The notes: generated by a model from the letters alone, not told the origin. A stretch of 64,000 bases of DNA from JAOUEA01 sp041287635 (GCA_041287635.1 JBGGNG010000149.1:3543-67542); one strand, 5' to 3'; positions 1 through 8,077 are shown, numbered from the stretch's first letter. A program made the numbers and translations.

Positions 1-22
1 CCCAGGCGTGAGAAGCTGAACC

Positions 23-343
23 ATGATGAGCGACGACGACATCGAGCGGTTCGAAGAGGAGCGCGAGCTCGAGCTCTATCGGGAGTACCGCGACGTCCTC
101 CCGATGTTCACGTACGTGATCGAGACGGAACGCCGCTTCTACCTCGCGAACCAGGTGCGCCTCACGCCCCTCGACGAGGGTTGGGTGCAGATCGATCTCA
201 CCGACGCATGGGTGTGGGACATGTTCCGGCCCGCCCGGTTCGTGGCGAGCGTCCGGGTCATGACCAGGCGCGACGTGAACGTCGAGGAGCTCGCGAAGCG
301 CGACGAGCCCACGACGATCCCCGACACCCCGACCGCACCGTAG
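23..343 (+). CDS. DUF2469 family protein
   Basis: A 106-residue acidic cytoplasmic protein. The stretches ELELYREYRDV, VIETERRFYLAN, DAWVWDMFRPARFV and KDVNVEEL-like DVNVEELA are the hallmarks of the actinobacterial DUF2469 family, which normally lies between rnhB and yraN; only yraN is visible because the window starts just upstream. Two adjacent ATG codons (23 and 26) could each start it. No catalytic function is established for the family. The C-terminal dozen residues after NVEEL are Pro/Thr-rich and probably disordered. Family assignment is firm; role unknown. Confidence 0.9.
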   Translation: MMSDDDIERFEEERELELYREYRDVLPMFTYVIETERRFYLANQVRLTPLDEGWVQIDLTDAWVWDMFRPARFVASVRVMTRRDVNVEELAKRDEPTTIPDTPTAP

Positions 344-398
344 CCCTCGACCCTGCGGACCCATTCAGGCCCGTGGCCACCGTGTCACACCCTCGGCG

Positions 399-404
399 TA
401 GCGT
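399..404 (+). promoter_or_regulatory. -10 element of yraN, leaderless type
   Basis: TAGCGT followed by 6 nt and the ATG of yraN. This spacing would make the transcript start at or next to the start codon. The same arrangement recurs through the window. Confidence 0.5.
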
Positions 405-410
405 CGTCGC

Positions 411-782
411 ATGTCCGACCTGCGCTCGAGCCTCGGCGCCCGCGGCGAACGAGTCACGCTCGATCTCTACCGCCAGCGTGGGTTCACGCTTGTCGCCGCC
501 AACTGGCGATGCAGTCTCGGCGAGATCGACCTCGTCCTGCGTCGTCGCGACGTCCTCGTGTTCTGCGAGGTGAAGACGCGCCGGGGGTCTCGGCGGGGCG
601 CCGGGTTCGAGGCCGTCGACACGCGGAAGCAGCGCAAGGTGCGGGCGCTCGCCGAGGTCTTCCTCTTGACCCACGGCGTGGGGCCGGTGTCGGTGCGGTT
701 CGACGTCGCGAGCGTGGCGATCGACCCGGGCCAGATCGCCGGGGGGTCGACGCAGGTCGAGCTCTTCGAAGACGCCTTCTGA
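411..782 (+). CDS. yraN: UPF0102 (YraN) endonuclease-like protein
   Basis: A 123-residue protein of the YraN/UPF0102 family, a small restriction-endonuclease-fold group thought to act on DNA or branched nucleic acid; no precise reaction is established. Visible landmarks are G-ARGE near the N-terminus, the GFTLVAANWRC segment, GEIDLVLRR with the metal-binding Asp, and FCEVKTRR carrying the E-x-K of the PD-(D/E)xK core. Length is typical (about 120). It follows DUF2469 as in other Actinomycetota. Start ATG is set by the upstream TAGCGT element. Confidence 0.9.
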   Translation: MSDLRSSLGARGERVTLDLYRQRGFTLVAANWRCSLGEIDLVLRRRDVLVFCEVKTRRGSRRGAGFEAVDTRKQRKVRALAEVFLLTHGVGPVSVRFDVASVAIDPGQIAGGSTQVELFEDAF

Positions 783-790
783 GGCATCCT

Positions 791-810
791 CGGGCGTCCG
801 AGGACGCCCG
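791..810 (+). terminator. Hairpin after yraN
   Basis: CGGGCGTC-CGAG-GACGCCCG, a perfect 8-bp GC stem with a tetraloop, starts 9 nt after the yraN stop. There is no U-tract, as is usual for GC-rich actinobacterial terminators. Its role as terminator is inferred from position. Confidence 0.5.
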
Positions 811-832
811 CCAGGGTGTAGGGCACGCTCGC

Positions 833-900
833 GGACTAGGCCGAAGGACTGGCCGAAGGACTGGCTGAAGGACTGGCTGAAGGACTGGCTGAAGGACTGG
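833..900 (+). repeat. 12-bp tandem minisatellite
   Basis: About five and a half head-to-tail copies of a 12-bp unit (GGACTGGCTGAA), the first two units differing by one or two bases (one carries an extra base). It lies in the non-coding stretch between yraN and the small ORF at 970. Unit length is a multiple of three, but no supported gene covers it on either strand. Confidence 0.85.
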
Positions 901-954
901 GTCCATGACCCATCGCCGGGCTCTTCGGCCGTAGCGCGCCCGGGGCGGGCGCCC

Positions 955-960
955 TACCAT
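955..960 (+). promoter_or_regulatory. -10 element upstream of small ORF
   Basis: TACCAT, 9 nt before an ATG at 970, fitting the leaderless pattern seen at many genes here. It is the main reason for taking the small ORF seriously. Confidence 0.35.
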
Positions 961-969
961 CGCCGGACC

Positions 970-1149
970 ATGAAGACGCGACCTCAGCCCGAAGAGCTCA
1001 AGCCGCGCCGTCGACCCTGGGACAACACGGGCCTGCGCCACCGGGTGGAGGGCCGACAGATCGACGGCGTCGACGTCCTCGCGCTCCAATCATCGGTCGT
1101 CGATCGGGCGCCGGAGCCGTCCCGTCGGTGGCTGCGTCGGTCGCGCTGA
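970..1149 (+). CDS. Possible small basic protein (59 aa)
   Basis: A 59-codon ORF starting ATG AAG ACG, with GC-rich third positions like real genes here. The product is rich in Arg and Pro (MKTRPQPEELKPRRRPWDN at the N-terminus, WLRRSR at the C-terminus), with no signal peptide or membrane segment and no family I recognise. It ends 18 nt before the convergent decarboxylase gene. Support is the promoter-like TACCAT upstream and codon pattern; it could still be chance. The region 783-969 otherwise holds only the hairpin and the tandem repeat. Confidence 0.35.
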   Translation: MKTRPQPEELKPRRRPWDNTGLRHRVEGRQIDGVDVLALQSSVVDRAPEPSRRWLRRSR

Positions 1150-1167
1150 CCCGACCGCACACGGCTC

Positions 1168-2703
1168 CTACTCGAGGTCCATCGCCCGACGGACGTCGGA
1201 CGAGAGACGGCGCAGCGCGTCCACCATGCGATCGACGTCGGCCTCGGTCGACAGGTAGTTCACGATGCCTGCCCGTAAGAACGTGCGGCCTCGGAGCGTC
1301 GTCACGCTCACCCACGCGTCACCGCTGATCTCCAGTGCCCGCTGGAGCCGAGCCTGGTAGTCGTCGAGCACCTCGAGCGGCCAGTCACCGTGACGTGACG
1401 GCAGGTGCCGGAAGCACACGACGCTCAGCTCCGGCTCGGCCGGTTCGGCCTCCAAGTCGGGTTCCTGCAAGCAGCGACCCGCCAGGTACGCCGCGAGGTC
1501 GTCGTTCTGCTCGATCAGCGCACCCAGCCCATCGGTGCCCATCTGCTTCCAGCTCATCCAGAGCTTCAGCCCGCGGAACCGCCGCGTGCCCTCCAGGGAG
1601 TACTGGTACCAGTTCAGAGGCTCGTCCTCGGGGCGGTTCGACGCGTAGTACTCGGGCGCCTCGTGGAACGTGCTCAGGAGATCCTCGCGTCGGCGTACCA
1701 CGAGGGCCCCGATGTCGTAGGCCTGGAAGAACCACTTGTGGGGATCGATCGTGACCGTGTCGGCTCGCTCGAGTCCCGGCACCCGATGGGCATCTCGCCG
1801 CGAGAGCCGGGCGGCTCCGCCGTACGCGGCGTCGACGTGTAACCAGACACCCTCGCGCTCGGCCACGTCGGCGAGCCCCGGTGTGTCGTCGACCGATCCC
1901 GTGTTCGTCGAGCCCGCGACCGCCGCGATCGCGAGCGGCGTCAGTCCGGCGGCTCGATCGCGTTCGATCGCCTCAGCCACGGGTGCCGCCTGCATGCGGA
2001 ACCGCTCGTCGCTCTCGACCACGACGAGCGTCTCGTCCGGGAAGCCGAGCACGCCCAGCGCCCGGGCGATCGAGAAGTGGGTCTGATCGCTCGCGTAGAC
2101 CCGCACCCCGTCGAGATCGGCGCCGCGCGGAGCCCCGGCCGTGCCCCGGAGCTTCGACAGCCAGACGTCGCGCGCGACCGTCATCGCCATGACGTTGGCC
2201 ATGACGCCGCCGCTCGTCAGCACCCCCCAGCCCTCCGGCCCGAAGCCGACCAGCTCCCGCAGCCAGTCGGTCACCTCTTCCTCGACGAACGTGCCGATCG
2301 GACCGGCGTGCCAGACGTCGACGCCCTGGTGGATCCATTGCGAGAGCATCTCGCCGGCGATCGAGCTCGGCAGGGGGGGAGGCGTGAAGTAGCTGAACGA
2401 GCCGGGGTGCTGAGCGTTGTAGGTGGCCGGCGCGACGCGCTCGCGGAACTCGGCGAGCACGTCGCTCCACGGGCTGGGCGACATCGGGGCCGGCGCGGCG
2501 TGGTTCGTCGGTCCGAAGAAGTCACGCCTCGCGTCGGGGTAGGAGCGGGAGTGCATCGGTCGGCGCAGCGCCTCGCCGTAGAGCCAATCGAGGGCCTCGC
2601 GCCAGGTCTGCTCCCCGAGGGCCTCGAGGGCCGCGCGGGAGCGCGGCTCGTCGACGATGTCGATCAGCTCGGGCTCCGGGCTCCATTCGAAGCGCTCGGA
2701 CAC
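1168..2703 (-). CDS. PLP-dependent group II decarboxylase
   Basis: A 511-residue pyridoxal-phosphate enzyme of the aromatic-L-amino-acid/glutamate decarboxylase superfamily. Motifs: TSGGVMANVMA (cofactor phosphate loop, about 163-173), QTHFS with the ring-stacking His209, HVDAAYGG with Asp291 binding the pyridine nitrogen, and TIDPHKW with the Schiff-base Lys323. Length fits the AADC group. Substrate cannot be told from sequence; aromatic amino acids are the usual guess. It is a lone reverse-strand gene between yraN and yifB, so probably an insertion into the conserved order. Start is GTG at 2703, 7 nt behind a TAGCCT -10 element. Confidence 0.88.
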   Translation of the reverse strand: MSERFEWSPEPELIDIVDEPRSRAALEALGEQTWREALDWLYGEALRRPMHSRSYPDARRDFFGPTNHAAPAPMSPSPWSDVLAEFRERVAPATYNAQHPGSFSYFTPPPLPSSIAGEMLSQWIHQGVDVWHAGPIGTFVEEEVTDWLRELVGFGPEGWGVLTSGGVMANVMAMTVARDVWLSKLRGTAGAPRGADLDGVRVYASDQTHFSIARALGVLGFPDETLVVVESDERFRMQAAPVAEAIERDRAAGLTPLAIAAVAGSTNTGSVDDTPGLADVAEREGVWLHVDAAYGGAARLSRRDAHRVPGLERADTVTIDPHKWFFQAYDIGALVVRRREDLLSTFHEAPEYYASNRPEDEPLNWYQYSLEGTRRFRGLKLWMSWKQMGTDGLGALIEQNDDLAAYLAGRCLQEPDLEAEPAEPELSVVCFRHLPSRHGDWPLEVLDDYQARLQRALEISGDAWVSVTTLRGRTFLRAGIVNYLSTEADVDRMVDALRRLSSDVRRAMDLE

Positions 2704-2710
2704 GATGGCG

Positions 2711-2716
2711 AGGCTA
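2711..2716 (-). promoter_or_regulatory. -10 element of decarboxylase gene, leaderless type
   Basis: TAGCCT on the minus strand, 7 nt before the GTG at 2703. It supports the GTG over any internal ATG. Confidence 0.45.
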
Positions 2717-2780
2717 GCAGGGACTCCGGCGACGTGGGCCTGACGTGACGCAGGTCACCGACGCCCGAGGCGACGCGCCC

Positions 2781-2786
2781 TAGCGT
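2781..2786 (+). promoter_or_regulatory. -10 element of yifB, leaderless type
   Basis: TAGCGT, 8 nt before the ATG at 2795; same hexamer as at yraN and at the M23 gene. Confidence 0.5.
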
Positions 2787-2794
2787 ACGATCGC

Positions 2795-4330
2795 ATGTAC
2801 GGACGGGTGCTCGGGGTGACGGTGCTCGGGGTCGGGGGACACCTCGTGACCGTCGAGGCCCACGTGGGTCGAGGGCTCCCTTCCCTCACGCTCACGGGGC
2901 TGCCGGGGGCCGCCGTGCGCGACGCGTGCGACCGCATCCGTCCGGCCGTCGAGAGCCAAGGGCTCGAGTGGCCACTGCGACGGGTGGTCGTGAATCTCGC
3001 GCCAGGCACCCTGCGCAAGGAGGGTCCGGGGCTCGACCTCCCAGTCGCGGCGGGCATCCTGGCAGCCACCGCTCAGATCCCCGCCACGGCGCTCGAGCGA
3101 TACGCGTTGGCCGGTGAGCTCTCGTTGAAGGGCGAGCTGATGCCGACCCCCGGGGTCCTCTCGGTCGCGATCGCGGCGGCACGCGCGGGGCTCGAGGGGG
3201 TGATCGTGCCTCGCGCGAACGCGCTCGAGGCCACGCAGGTCGACCGGCTTGGGGTCGTGCCGGCGGCGACGCTCACCGAGGTGGTGGGGTTCCTCAGAGG
3301 AACGTGGCAGCCGCCGGCGATCGACGAAAGGGTGCTCGAGATCAACGGATCGGCTGAGGTCGACTTCGGCGACGTTCGAGGGCAGACACAGGCGCGCCGC
3401 GCCCTCGAGGTCGCGGCGGCCGGAGGCCACAACGTGCTGATGGTCGGCTCGCCCGGGGCCGGCAAGACGATGTTGGCGCGACGCATGACGACGATCCTGC
3501 CGAGCCTCGCCCGCGACGAATCGCTCGAGGCGACGCAGCTGCACTCGGTGGCGGGACTGCTGGCCGGGCGGGGTGTGCTGCGGTCTCGCCCGTTCCGAGC
3601 GCCCCATCATTCGATCTCGATGACGGGCTTGCTCGGAGGGGGTTCGTCGTATCTGCGACCCGGAGAGGCGTCGCTCGCTCACCACGGTGTGTTGTTCCTC
3701 GACGAGCTCACGGAGTTCCGTCGCGACGCGATCGAGGGACTGCGACAGCCTCTGGAGGACGGCCGCGTCGTCATCACCCGGGCCGTGGGCTCGGTCGAGT
3801 TCCCCGCGAGGTTCACATTGGTCGCCGCAGCGAACCCCTGCCCGTGCGGGTTCGAGGGTGACCAGCGGCGTCAGTGCCGATGCCGGTCCGACCGTGTCGA
3901 CCAGTACCGGCAGAAGCTCTCCGGCCCGCTCCTCGACCGTATCGACCTGCGATTGCGCGTGCCACGGCTCACGAAGCACGAGCTCATGGGGAGCGACGCA
4001 GGGGAGCCCTCGGCTTCGATCCGTGACCGGGTCCAGGCCGCCCGCGACCGTCAGCGTGCGAGGTGGGCAGATCTCTCCGTGGCGTGCAATGCCCATCTGC
4101 CCGGTCCTGTCGCCCGACGCCGGGTCCGGCTCACCGCAGAGGCCGAGTCCACGCTCGGTGCTGTGGTCGACCAGCTGTGCCTCACGGGGCGTGGGTTCGA
4201 CCGCGCGATCAAGGTCGCGCGCACGATCGCCGATCTCGACGCCGCCGACATCGTGCAGACGGAGCACATCGCCGAGGCCCTCTCCTACCGTGACGGTGTC
4301 GTCCAGGAGGGCCTCGCCCGTGCTGGCTGA
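2795..4330 (+). CDS. yifB: YifB/ComM family Mg-chelatase-like AAA+ ATPase
   Basis: A 511-residue AAA+ protein of the YifB/ComM family; ComM of Vibrio is a branch-migration helicase used in natural transformation. N-terminal Lon-S5-like domain (about 1-175, with GLPGAAVRDACDRIRPA), then a Mg-chelatase-type AAA+ core: Walker A GSPGAGKT near residues 218-225, Walker B VLFLDEL, sensor region AANPCPCG and a C-terminal YifB domain with LTGRGFDRAIKVAR. A Cys cluster (PCPCG, CRCRS) is typical. Its last 11 nt overlap dprA, whose product also handles incoming DNA, so the two are probably co-translated. Confidence 0.95.
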   Translation: MYGRVLGVTVLGVGGHLVTVEAHVGRGLPSLTLTGLPGAAVRDACDRIRPAVESQGLEWPLRRVVVNLAPGTLRKEGPGLDLPVAAGILAATAQIPATALERYALAGELSLKGELMPTPGVLSVAIAAARAGLEGVIVPRANALEATQVDRLGVVPAATLTEVVGFLRGTWQPPAIDERVLEINGSAEVDFGDVRGQTQARRALEVAAAGGHNVLMVGSPGAGKTMLARRMTTILPSLARDESLEATQLHSVAGLLAGRGVLRSRPFRAPHHSISMTGLLGGGSSYLRPGEASLAHHGVLFLDELTEFRRDAIEGLRQPLEDGRVVITRAVGSVEFPARFTLVAAANPCPCGFEGDQRRQCRCRSDRVDQYRQKLSGPLLDRIDLRLRVPRLTKHELMGSDAGEPSASIRDRVQAARDRQRARWADLSVACNAHLPGPVARRRVRLTAEAESTLGAVVDQLCLTGRGFDRAIKVARTIADLDAADIVQTEHIAEALSYRDGVVQEGLARAG

Positions 4331-5486
4331 TGCGCGCGGGCGGCGACGCACCGATGTGCCCAGGTGGGCGCTCGACGTGCCGCCGGGGTTCCCCGACGGG
4401 TACGCCGAAGGCTCGGGGGCACGCGCCGCCCTGCTGGTGCTGTCGGCGCTTCGCGGCATCAAGCCGCACCAGCTGCACGAGCTCGCGTGGGCGGAGGGTA
4501 CTGCAGAGGGGAGCCTGGCAGCGATCCGAGCGGGGGCGGCCGGCAGCGAGGCGGATCAGGAGTGGGCGCGGATTCTCGACCCCGCCGTGATCGAACGCGA
4601 AGCCGGACAGCACGGGGCACGATTCGTGACGCCGGTCGACGACGAGTACCTGCCGCAGTTCCTCGAGCTCCTGCATGACCCGCCCGTGGCGGTCTTCGTG
4701 TCCGGTCGCTCGCTCACCGATCTGCCCGATCGGGTCGCGATCGTGGGCGCGCGCAACTGCTCGCCGTCGGGCAACGAGGTCGCCATGCGCATCGCAGCGG
4801 GCCTCGGTGGGGTGGGGGCGTGCGTCGTGAGCGGGGCGGCCCGGGGTATCGACGCCGCCGCGCACCGCGGAGCCCTGCACGCGGCCGGCACCACCATCGC
4901 GGTCCTCGGTTCAGGGCACGACCTGCCCTATCCGAAAGGCAGCACCGAACTGGTCGCGCGCGTCGCCGCGTCCGGTGCCGTCGTGAGCGAGTACGCGCCA
5001 GGGGTGGTGGCGGAGCCGTTCCGGTTCCCGGCACGTAACCGGCTCGTGGCCGCACTCGGTCGTGCTCTGGTCGTCGTGGAAGGAGCCCACGGCAGCGGCT
5101 CGATGATCAGCGTCGATCACGCGCTCGACCTCGGCCGCGACATCTTCGCGGTGCCCGGGCCGGTGACGAACCCACTGGCCGAGGTGCCGCTCGCTCTGAT
5201 CCGCGAGGGAGCCACCATGATCCGTGGGCCCGACGACCTGCTTGACGACCTCGGATACGCGTTCCGGCTCTCGGTCGAGCCGCCCCCGTCCCTGCTCGGC
5301 GACGAGCGGGCGGTCTACCAGGCCCTCGGAGGCTCGGGACTCGCCGACGCGATCTCGGCCGAGACCGGGTTGTCGCTTCCCACCGTGACCACGATCCTGC
5401 TCACGCTCGAACTGAAAGGCCTCGTGCGCACGGTCGGTGGGCGCTACGAACGCACGGTCCCAGGGAGCACCAGCATCGCCCCGTGA
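4320..5486 (+). CDS. dprA: DNA-processing protein DprA
   Basis: A 388-residue DprA/Smf protein, which loads RecA onto single-stranded DNA taken up during transformation. N-terminal SAM-like region (about 30-110), then the Rossmann-like core: VAIVGARNCSPSGNEVA, VVSGAARGIDAAAHRGAL, AVLGSGHDLPYP, RFPARNRLVAALG and EGAHGSGSMI, and a C-terminal winged-helix region. GTG at 4320 is chosen because a perfect AGGAGG (4305-4310) sits 9 nt upstream, inside the end of yifB; the open frame runs much further upstream but only as an out-of-frame shadow of yifB. Confidence 0.93.
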   Translation: MLADARGRRRTDVPRWALDVPPGFPDGYAEGSGARAALLVLSALRGIKPHQLHELAWAEGTAEGSLAAIRAGAAGSEADQEWARILDPAVIEREAGQHGARFVTPVDDEYLPQFLELLHDPPVAVFVSGRSLTDLPDRVAIVGARNCSPSGNEVAMRIAAGLGGVGACVVSGAARGIDAAAHRGALHAAGTTIAVLGSGHDLPYPKGSTELVARVAASGAVVSEYAPGVVAEPFRFPARNRLVAALGRALVVVEGAHGSGSMISVDHALDLGRDIFAVPGPVTNPLAEVPLALIREGATMIRGPDDLLDDLGYAFRLSVEPPPSLLGDERAVYQALGGSGLADAISAETGLSLPTVTTILLTLELKGLVRTVGGRYERTVPGSTSIAP

Positions 5487-5502
5487 GCACCGAGCACGTT
5501 CT

Positions 5503-5527
5503 CCCGGGAAGCCTTCACCCGGGAAGC
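5503..5527 (+). repeat. Direct repeat upstream of xerC promoter
   Basis: Two identical copies of CCCGGGAAGC at 5503-5512 and 5518-5527, 15 bp apart start to start, directly abutting the -35 hexamer at 5528. The placement is what an activator-binding site would have. No regulator is identified. Confidence 0.5.
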
Positions 5528-5556
5528 TTGCAGGCGCACCGCGCCGTTGATAGACA
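5528..5556 (+). promoter_or_regulatory. Promoter of xerC-sigma factor operon
   Basis: TTGCAG (5528-5533), 17-bp spacer, TAGACA (5551-5556). The predicted start leaves a leader of about 50 nt before the xerC GTG. Confidence 0.5.
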
Positions 5557-5613
5557 AGGGCTGCCCGTGGCCTCGCCCGAGCCGACCGGGTCCCCGAGAG
5601 CCGAAAGGACCAT

Positions 5614-6567
5614 GTGCACCCCGACGACGAGCTTCCCCCGTCCGAGGCCGGCCTGATCGATGCGTTCGGATCGCACCTCGCGCTCGAACGCCACCTCTCG
5701 GCCCATACCGTCACCGCCTACCGGCGCGACCTTGCGCAACTCGCGACGTTCCTGCACCGCGGGGGAGAGTCGCTCGCCTCGGCCACCTACCCGTTGCTGC
5801 GGCGCTTCCTCGCCCAACAGCACACGCTCGGATACGCACGTGCATCCGTGGCCCGCAAGGTGGGTTCGATCCACACCTTCTACCGGTGGGCACTCGCCTC
5901 GGGCCGGGTCACCGACGATCCGTCGCTGCTGCTCGGGCGGCCCAAGGTCGTGAACCGCTTGCCGACCGTGTTGAGGGCCGGCGAGGCAGCCGCGCTCGCG
6001 GAGGCGCCGGCGACAGCTGGCGCAGTCGCCGACGCAGACGCAGACGTTCGACCGGTCGACCGAGCCGTCGCTCTGCGCGACGTCGCGGCACTCGAGCTGA
6101 TGTACGGTTCGGGGCTGCGCGTGGGTGAAGTCGCTGCCCTCACGATCGACCGCGTCGACCTCGATGGGCGGCGGGTCACGGTCATGGGCAAGGGGGCCAA
6201 GGAGCGAGGGGTGCCGATCTCCGACTACGCGGCGGAGGCGCTCGAGGTCTACCTGCGCGAGGGAAGGCCCCTGCTCGCCACCCAGGGCGTCCGCGGGCTC
6301 TTCTTCAACCGTCGCCAGAAGCCCTTCAGCTCCAGGGATATCCGTACGATGGTGGAACGATATGGCGGTACAGTGCTGCCGGGCCGGCGGGTGACGCCGC
6401 ACACCCTGCGACACTCGTTCGCCACGCATCTTCTGGAAGGGGGAGCCGACATCCGAGCCGTGCAGGAACTCTTGGGGCACGCGAGCGTTGCGACGACGCA
6501 GCGGTACACGCACGTCTCCCGGGCTCGGTTGTTCCAGGCCTACGAGCAGAGTCACCCGAGGGCTTGA
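5614..6567 (+). CDS. xerC: Tyrosine recombinase XerC
   Basis: A 317-residue site-specific recombinase expected to act with XerD in chromosome dimer resolution. N-terminal core-binding SAM-like domain (about 12-105), then the catalytic domain with Arg169 (SGLRVGE), Lys193 (MGKGAKE), His263 and Arg266 (HTLRHSFATH), His289 (LLGHAS) and the nucleophile Tyr298 (QRYTHV). An Ala/Asp-rich insertion (about 130-150) sits between the two domains. The start is GTG at 5614, with AAAGGA just upstream; the ATG at 5612 is out of frame. Position before the sigma factor and rpsB marks it as the housekeeping XerC, not an integrase. Confidence 0.93.
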   Translation: MHPDDELPPSEAGLIDAFGSHLALERHLSAHTVTAYRRDLAQLATFLHRGGESLASATYPLLRRFLAQQHTLGYARASVARKVGSIHTFYRWALASGRVTDDPSLLLGRPKVVNRLPTVLRAGEAAALAEAPATAGAVADADADVRPVDRAVALRDVAALELMYGSGLRVGEVAALTIDRVDLDGRRVTVMGKGAKERGVPISDYAAEALEVYLREGRPLLATQGVRGLFFNRRQKPFSSRDIRTMVERYGGTVLPGRRVTPHTLRHSFATHLLEGGADIRAVQELLGHASVATTQRYTHVSRARLFQAYEQSHPRA

Positions 6568-6570
6568 GTC

Positions 6571-7446
6571 GTGACCCCCGCCAAGAAGACGGCCACGAAG
6601 ACGCCGGCCAAGTCGGCCGCGAAAACCGTTGCGAAGTCCCGGGCCAAGGCCGTGGCGTTCGACCCCAGCGTGACGATCCCGCCGCACGTCGACGACGAGC
6701 TCGGACAGCATTGGCATCGCTTCAAGAGCACGGGTGAGGAGGAGGCACGCGAGAAGCTCATCCTTCACTACGCGCCGCTCGTGAAGTACGTGGCGAGCAG
6801 GGTCGCGACCGGTCTTCCTGCAAGCGTCGAACAGGCCGACCTCGTGAGCTATGGCATGTTCGGTTTGATCGACGCTCTCACGAAGTTCGAGCCGGGGCGG
6901 GGCAACAAGTTCGAGACGTACGCGATCCCGCGCATCAAAGGCGCGATCATCGACGAGCTGCGCGCGATGGACTGGGTGCCGCGGTCGATCCGATTCAAGG
7001 CGCGCGAGATCGAGAAAGCCCACACCGACCTCGAGTCGATGCTGAAGCGGCAACCCACCGAGCAGGAGATGGCGGAGCGCCTGGGCATCACCCGTCGCGA
7101 GCTGCACGACGTCGTCTCACAGATCTCGTTCGTCTCCGTGCTCGCCCTCGACGAACTCGTGTCGGTCGGGGCCGACCGCGGGGAACAGGTCTCGCTGATC
7201 GACACGCTCGCCGACCGCGGCATCGACCCGACGTCGGGCGTCGAGTCGCAGGAGACCCGCGGTCTGCTGGCCGCCGCGATCAACGAGCTCTCCGAGCGAG
7301 AGAAAATCGTCGTCACGCTCTACTACTTCGAGGGGCTCACGCTCGCCGAGATCGGCCAGATCCTCGGTGTCACCGAGTCCCGGGTCTGCCAGATCCACAC
7401 GAAGGCGGTCGGCGGGCTGCGGGGTCAGCTCACCGAAGTCGAGTAG
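6571..7446 (+). CDS. whiG: FliA/WhiG-type sigma factor
   Basis: A 291-residue sigma-70 family factor of the FliA/WhiG (SigD) subgroup. Region 2 is LILHYAPLVKYVASRVA through DLVSYGMFGLIDALTKFEP and YAIPRIKGAIIDELRAMDWVPRS; region 3 follows; region 4 has LTLAEIGQILGVTESRVCQ as the -35 binding helix-turn-helix. The first 30 residues are an Ala/Lys-rich tail (KKTATKTPAKSAAKT), longer than in relatives and histone-H1-like. WhiG controls sporulation in Streptomyces, FliA flagella elsewhere; neither target set is visible here. GTG start 3 nt after the xerC stop, so the two form an operon. Confidence 0.88.
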   Translation: MTPAKKTATKTPAKSAAKTVAKSRAKAVAFDPSVTIPPHVDDELGQHWHRFKSTGEEEAREKLILHYAPLVKYVASRVATGLPASVEQADLVSYGMFGLIDALTKFEPGRGNKFETYAIPRIKGAIIDELRAMDWVPRSIRFKAREIEKAHTDLESMLKRQPTEQEMAERLGITRRELHDVVSQISFVSVLALDELVSVGADRGEQVSLIDTLADRGIDPTSGVESQETRGLLAAAINELSEREKIVVTLYYFEGLTLAEIGQILGVTESRVCQIHTKAVGGLRGQLTEVE

Positions 7447-7511
7447 CCCGCTCTCTCACCGATCCCACTCGAGCTGTGATCTGCGTCACGGTGCTCGCGC
7501 CATGAGGTGGA

Positions 7512-7517
7512 TAGCGT
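7512..7517 (+). promoter_or_regulatory. -10 element of M23 gene, leaderless type
   Basis: TAGCGT, 7 nt before ATG 7525. It selects this ATG over the in-frame GTG at 7507, which overlaps the promoter. Confidence 0.45.
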
Positions 7518-7524
7518 CTTCGTC

Positions 7525-8031
7525 ATGCGGACCCGCCGATCGTTCCTCACGAGCTGGGTGCTCCTCACCACCGCGGTGGTCGGGCTCGCCGTCTCGCCGG
7601 CCGTCGCGGCCGGAACCTGGACCTGGCCGGTCGAGGGTCCGGTGATCCGCGGGTTCGATCCCCCCGACTCGCCGTACGGCTCTGGACACCGCGGCGTCGA
7701 CATCGCGGCGCCAGCCGGGAGCGTCGCGGTCGCCCCGGCCGACGGCACGGTCGCCTTCGCGGGTCAGGTCGGGGGTCGTCTCTTCCTCACGATCGATCAC
7801 GGTCGCGGCCTCGAGTCCACGTTCTCGTGGGTGGCGAGCCTCGACGTCCGTCGTGGTGACGTGGTGCGCCAGGGCCAGGCGGTGGCTCGCAGCGGCGGCG
7901 GGCACACCGGTGACCTCATCCCCAATCTGCACTTCGGGGTGAGGCTCGACGACGCGTACGTCGATCCTCTGACCTACCTCGCGTCCATCGATATCAGCGC
8001 GCTGATCAGGCTCGCGCCGCTCGCCGCCTGA
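7525..8031 (+). CDS. Secreted M23 (LytM-like) family protein
   Basis: A 168-residue exported protein: RTRR, a hydrophobic run to about residue 29 ending AVAA, then a compact LytM domain. The first zinc motif is present in GHRGVDIAAPAG, but the usual C-terminal HxH is N-L-H (IPNLHFGV), so the catalytic His is replaced by Asn while the metal His remains. From memory, the mycobacterial homologue beside rpsB (Rv2891) also lacks that His and shares the FDPP and IRL-PL motifs, so this looks like a conserved, possibly non-hydrolytic subfamily tied to the rpsB neighbourhood. It likely binds or trims peptidoglycan. Confidence 0.85.
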   Translation: MRTRRSFLTSWVLLTTAVVGLAVSPAVAAGTWTWPVEGPVIRGFDPPDSPYGSGHRGVDIAAPAGSVAVAPADGTVAFAGQVGGRLFLTIDHGRGLESTFSWVASLDVRRGDVVRQGQAVARSGGGHTGDLIPNLHFGVRLDDAYVDPLTYLASIDISALIRLAPLAA

Positions 8032-8062
8032 TCTCGTCGGCGTGTCCCAGCCGCCCGGCGTT

Positions 8063-8068
8063 TAGGAT
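8063..8068 (+). promoter_or_regulatory. -10 element of beta-propeller gene
   Basis: TAGGAT, 9 nt before the GTG at 8078. Confidence 0.45.
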
Positions 8069-8077
8069 GACGCGGCC

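Noticed and set aside
3687..4319. Upstream extension of the dprA frame into yifB
   Set aside because: DprA similarity begins only after 4320, where a perfect AGGAGG precedes a GTG.
2780..4462. Long minus-strand ORF opposite yifB
   Set aside because: Shadow of a GC-rich gene; product is Arg/His/Gln-rich with no motif, while yifB is certain.
5614..6567. xerC as integrase of a mobile element
   Set aside because: Neighbours are conserved housekeeping genes, there are no att repeats or cargo, and the position is that of chromosomal xerC.
5515..7107. 530-codon minus-strand ORF opposite xerC and the sigma factor
   Set aside because: Antisense shadow; spans two well-supported genes and a promoter, with no domain.
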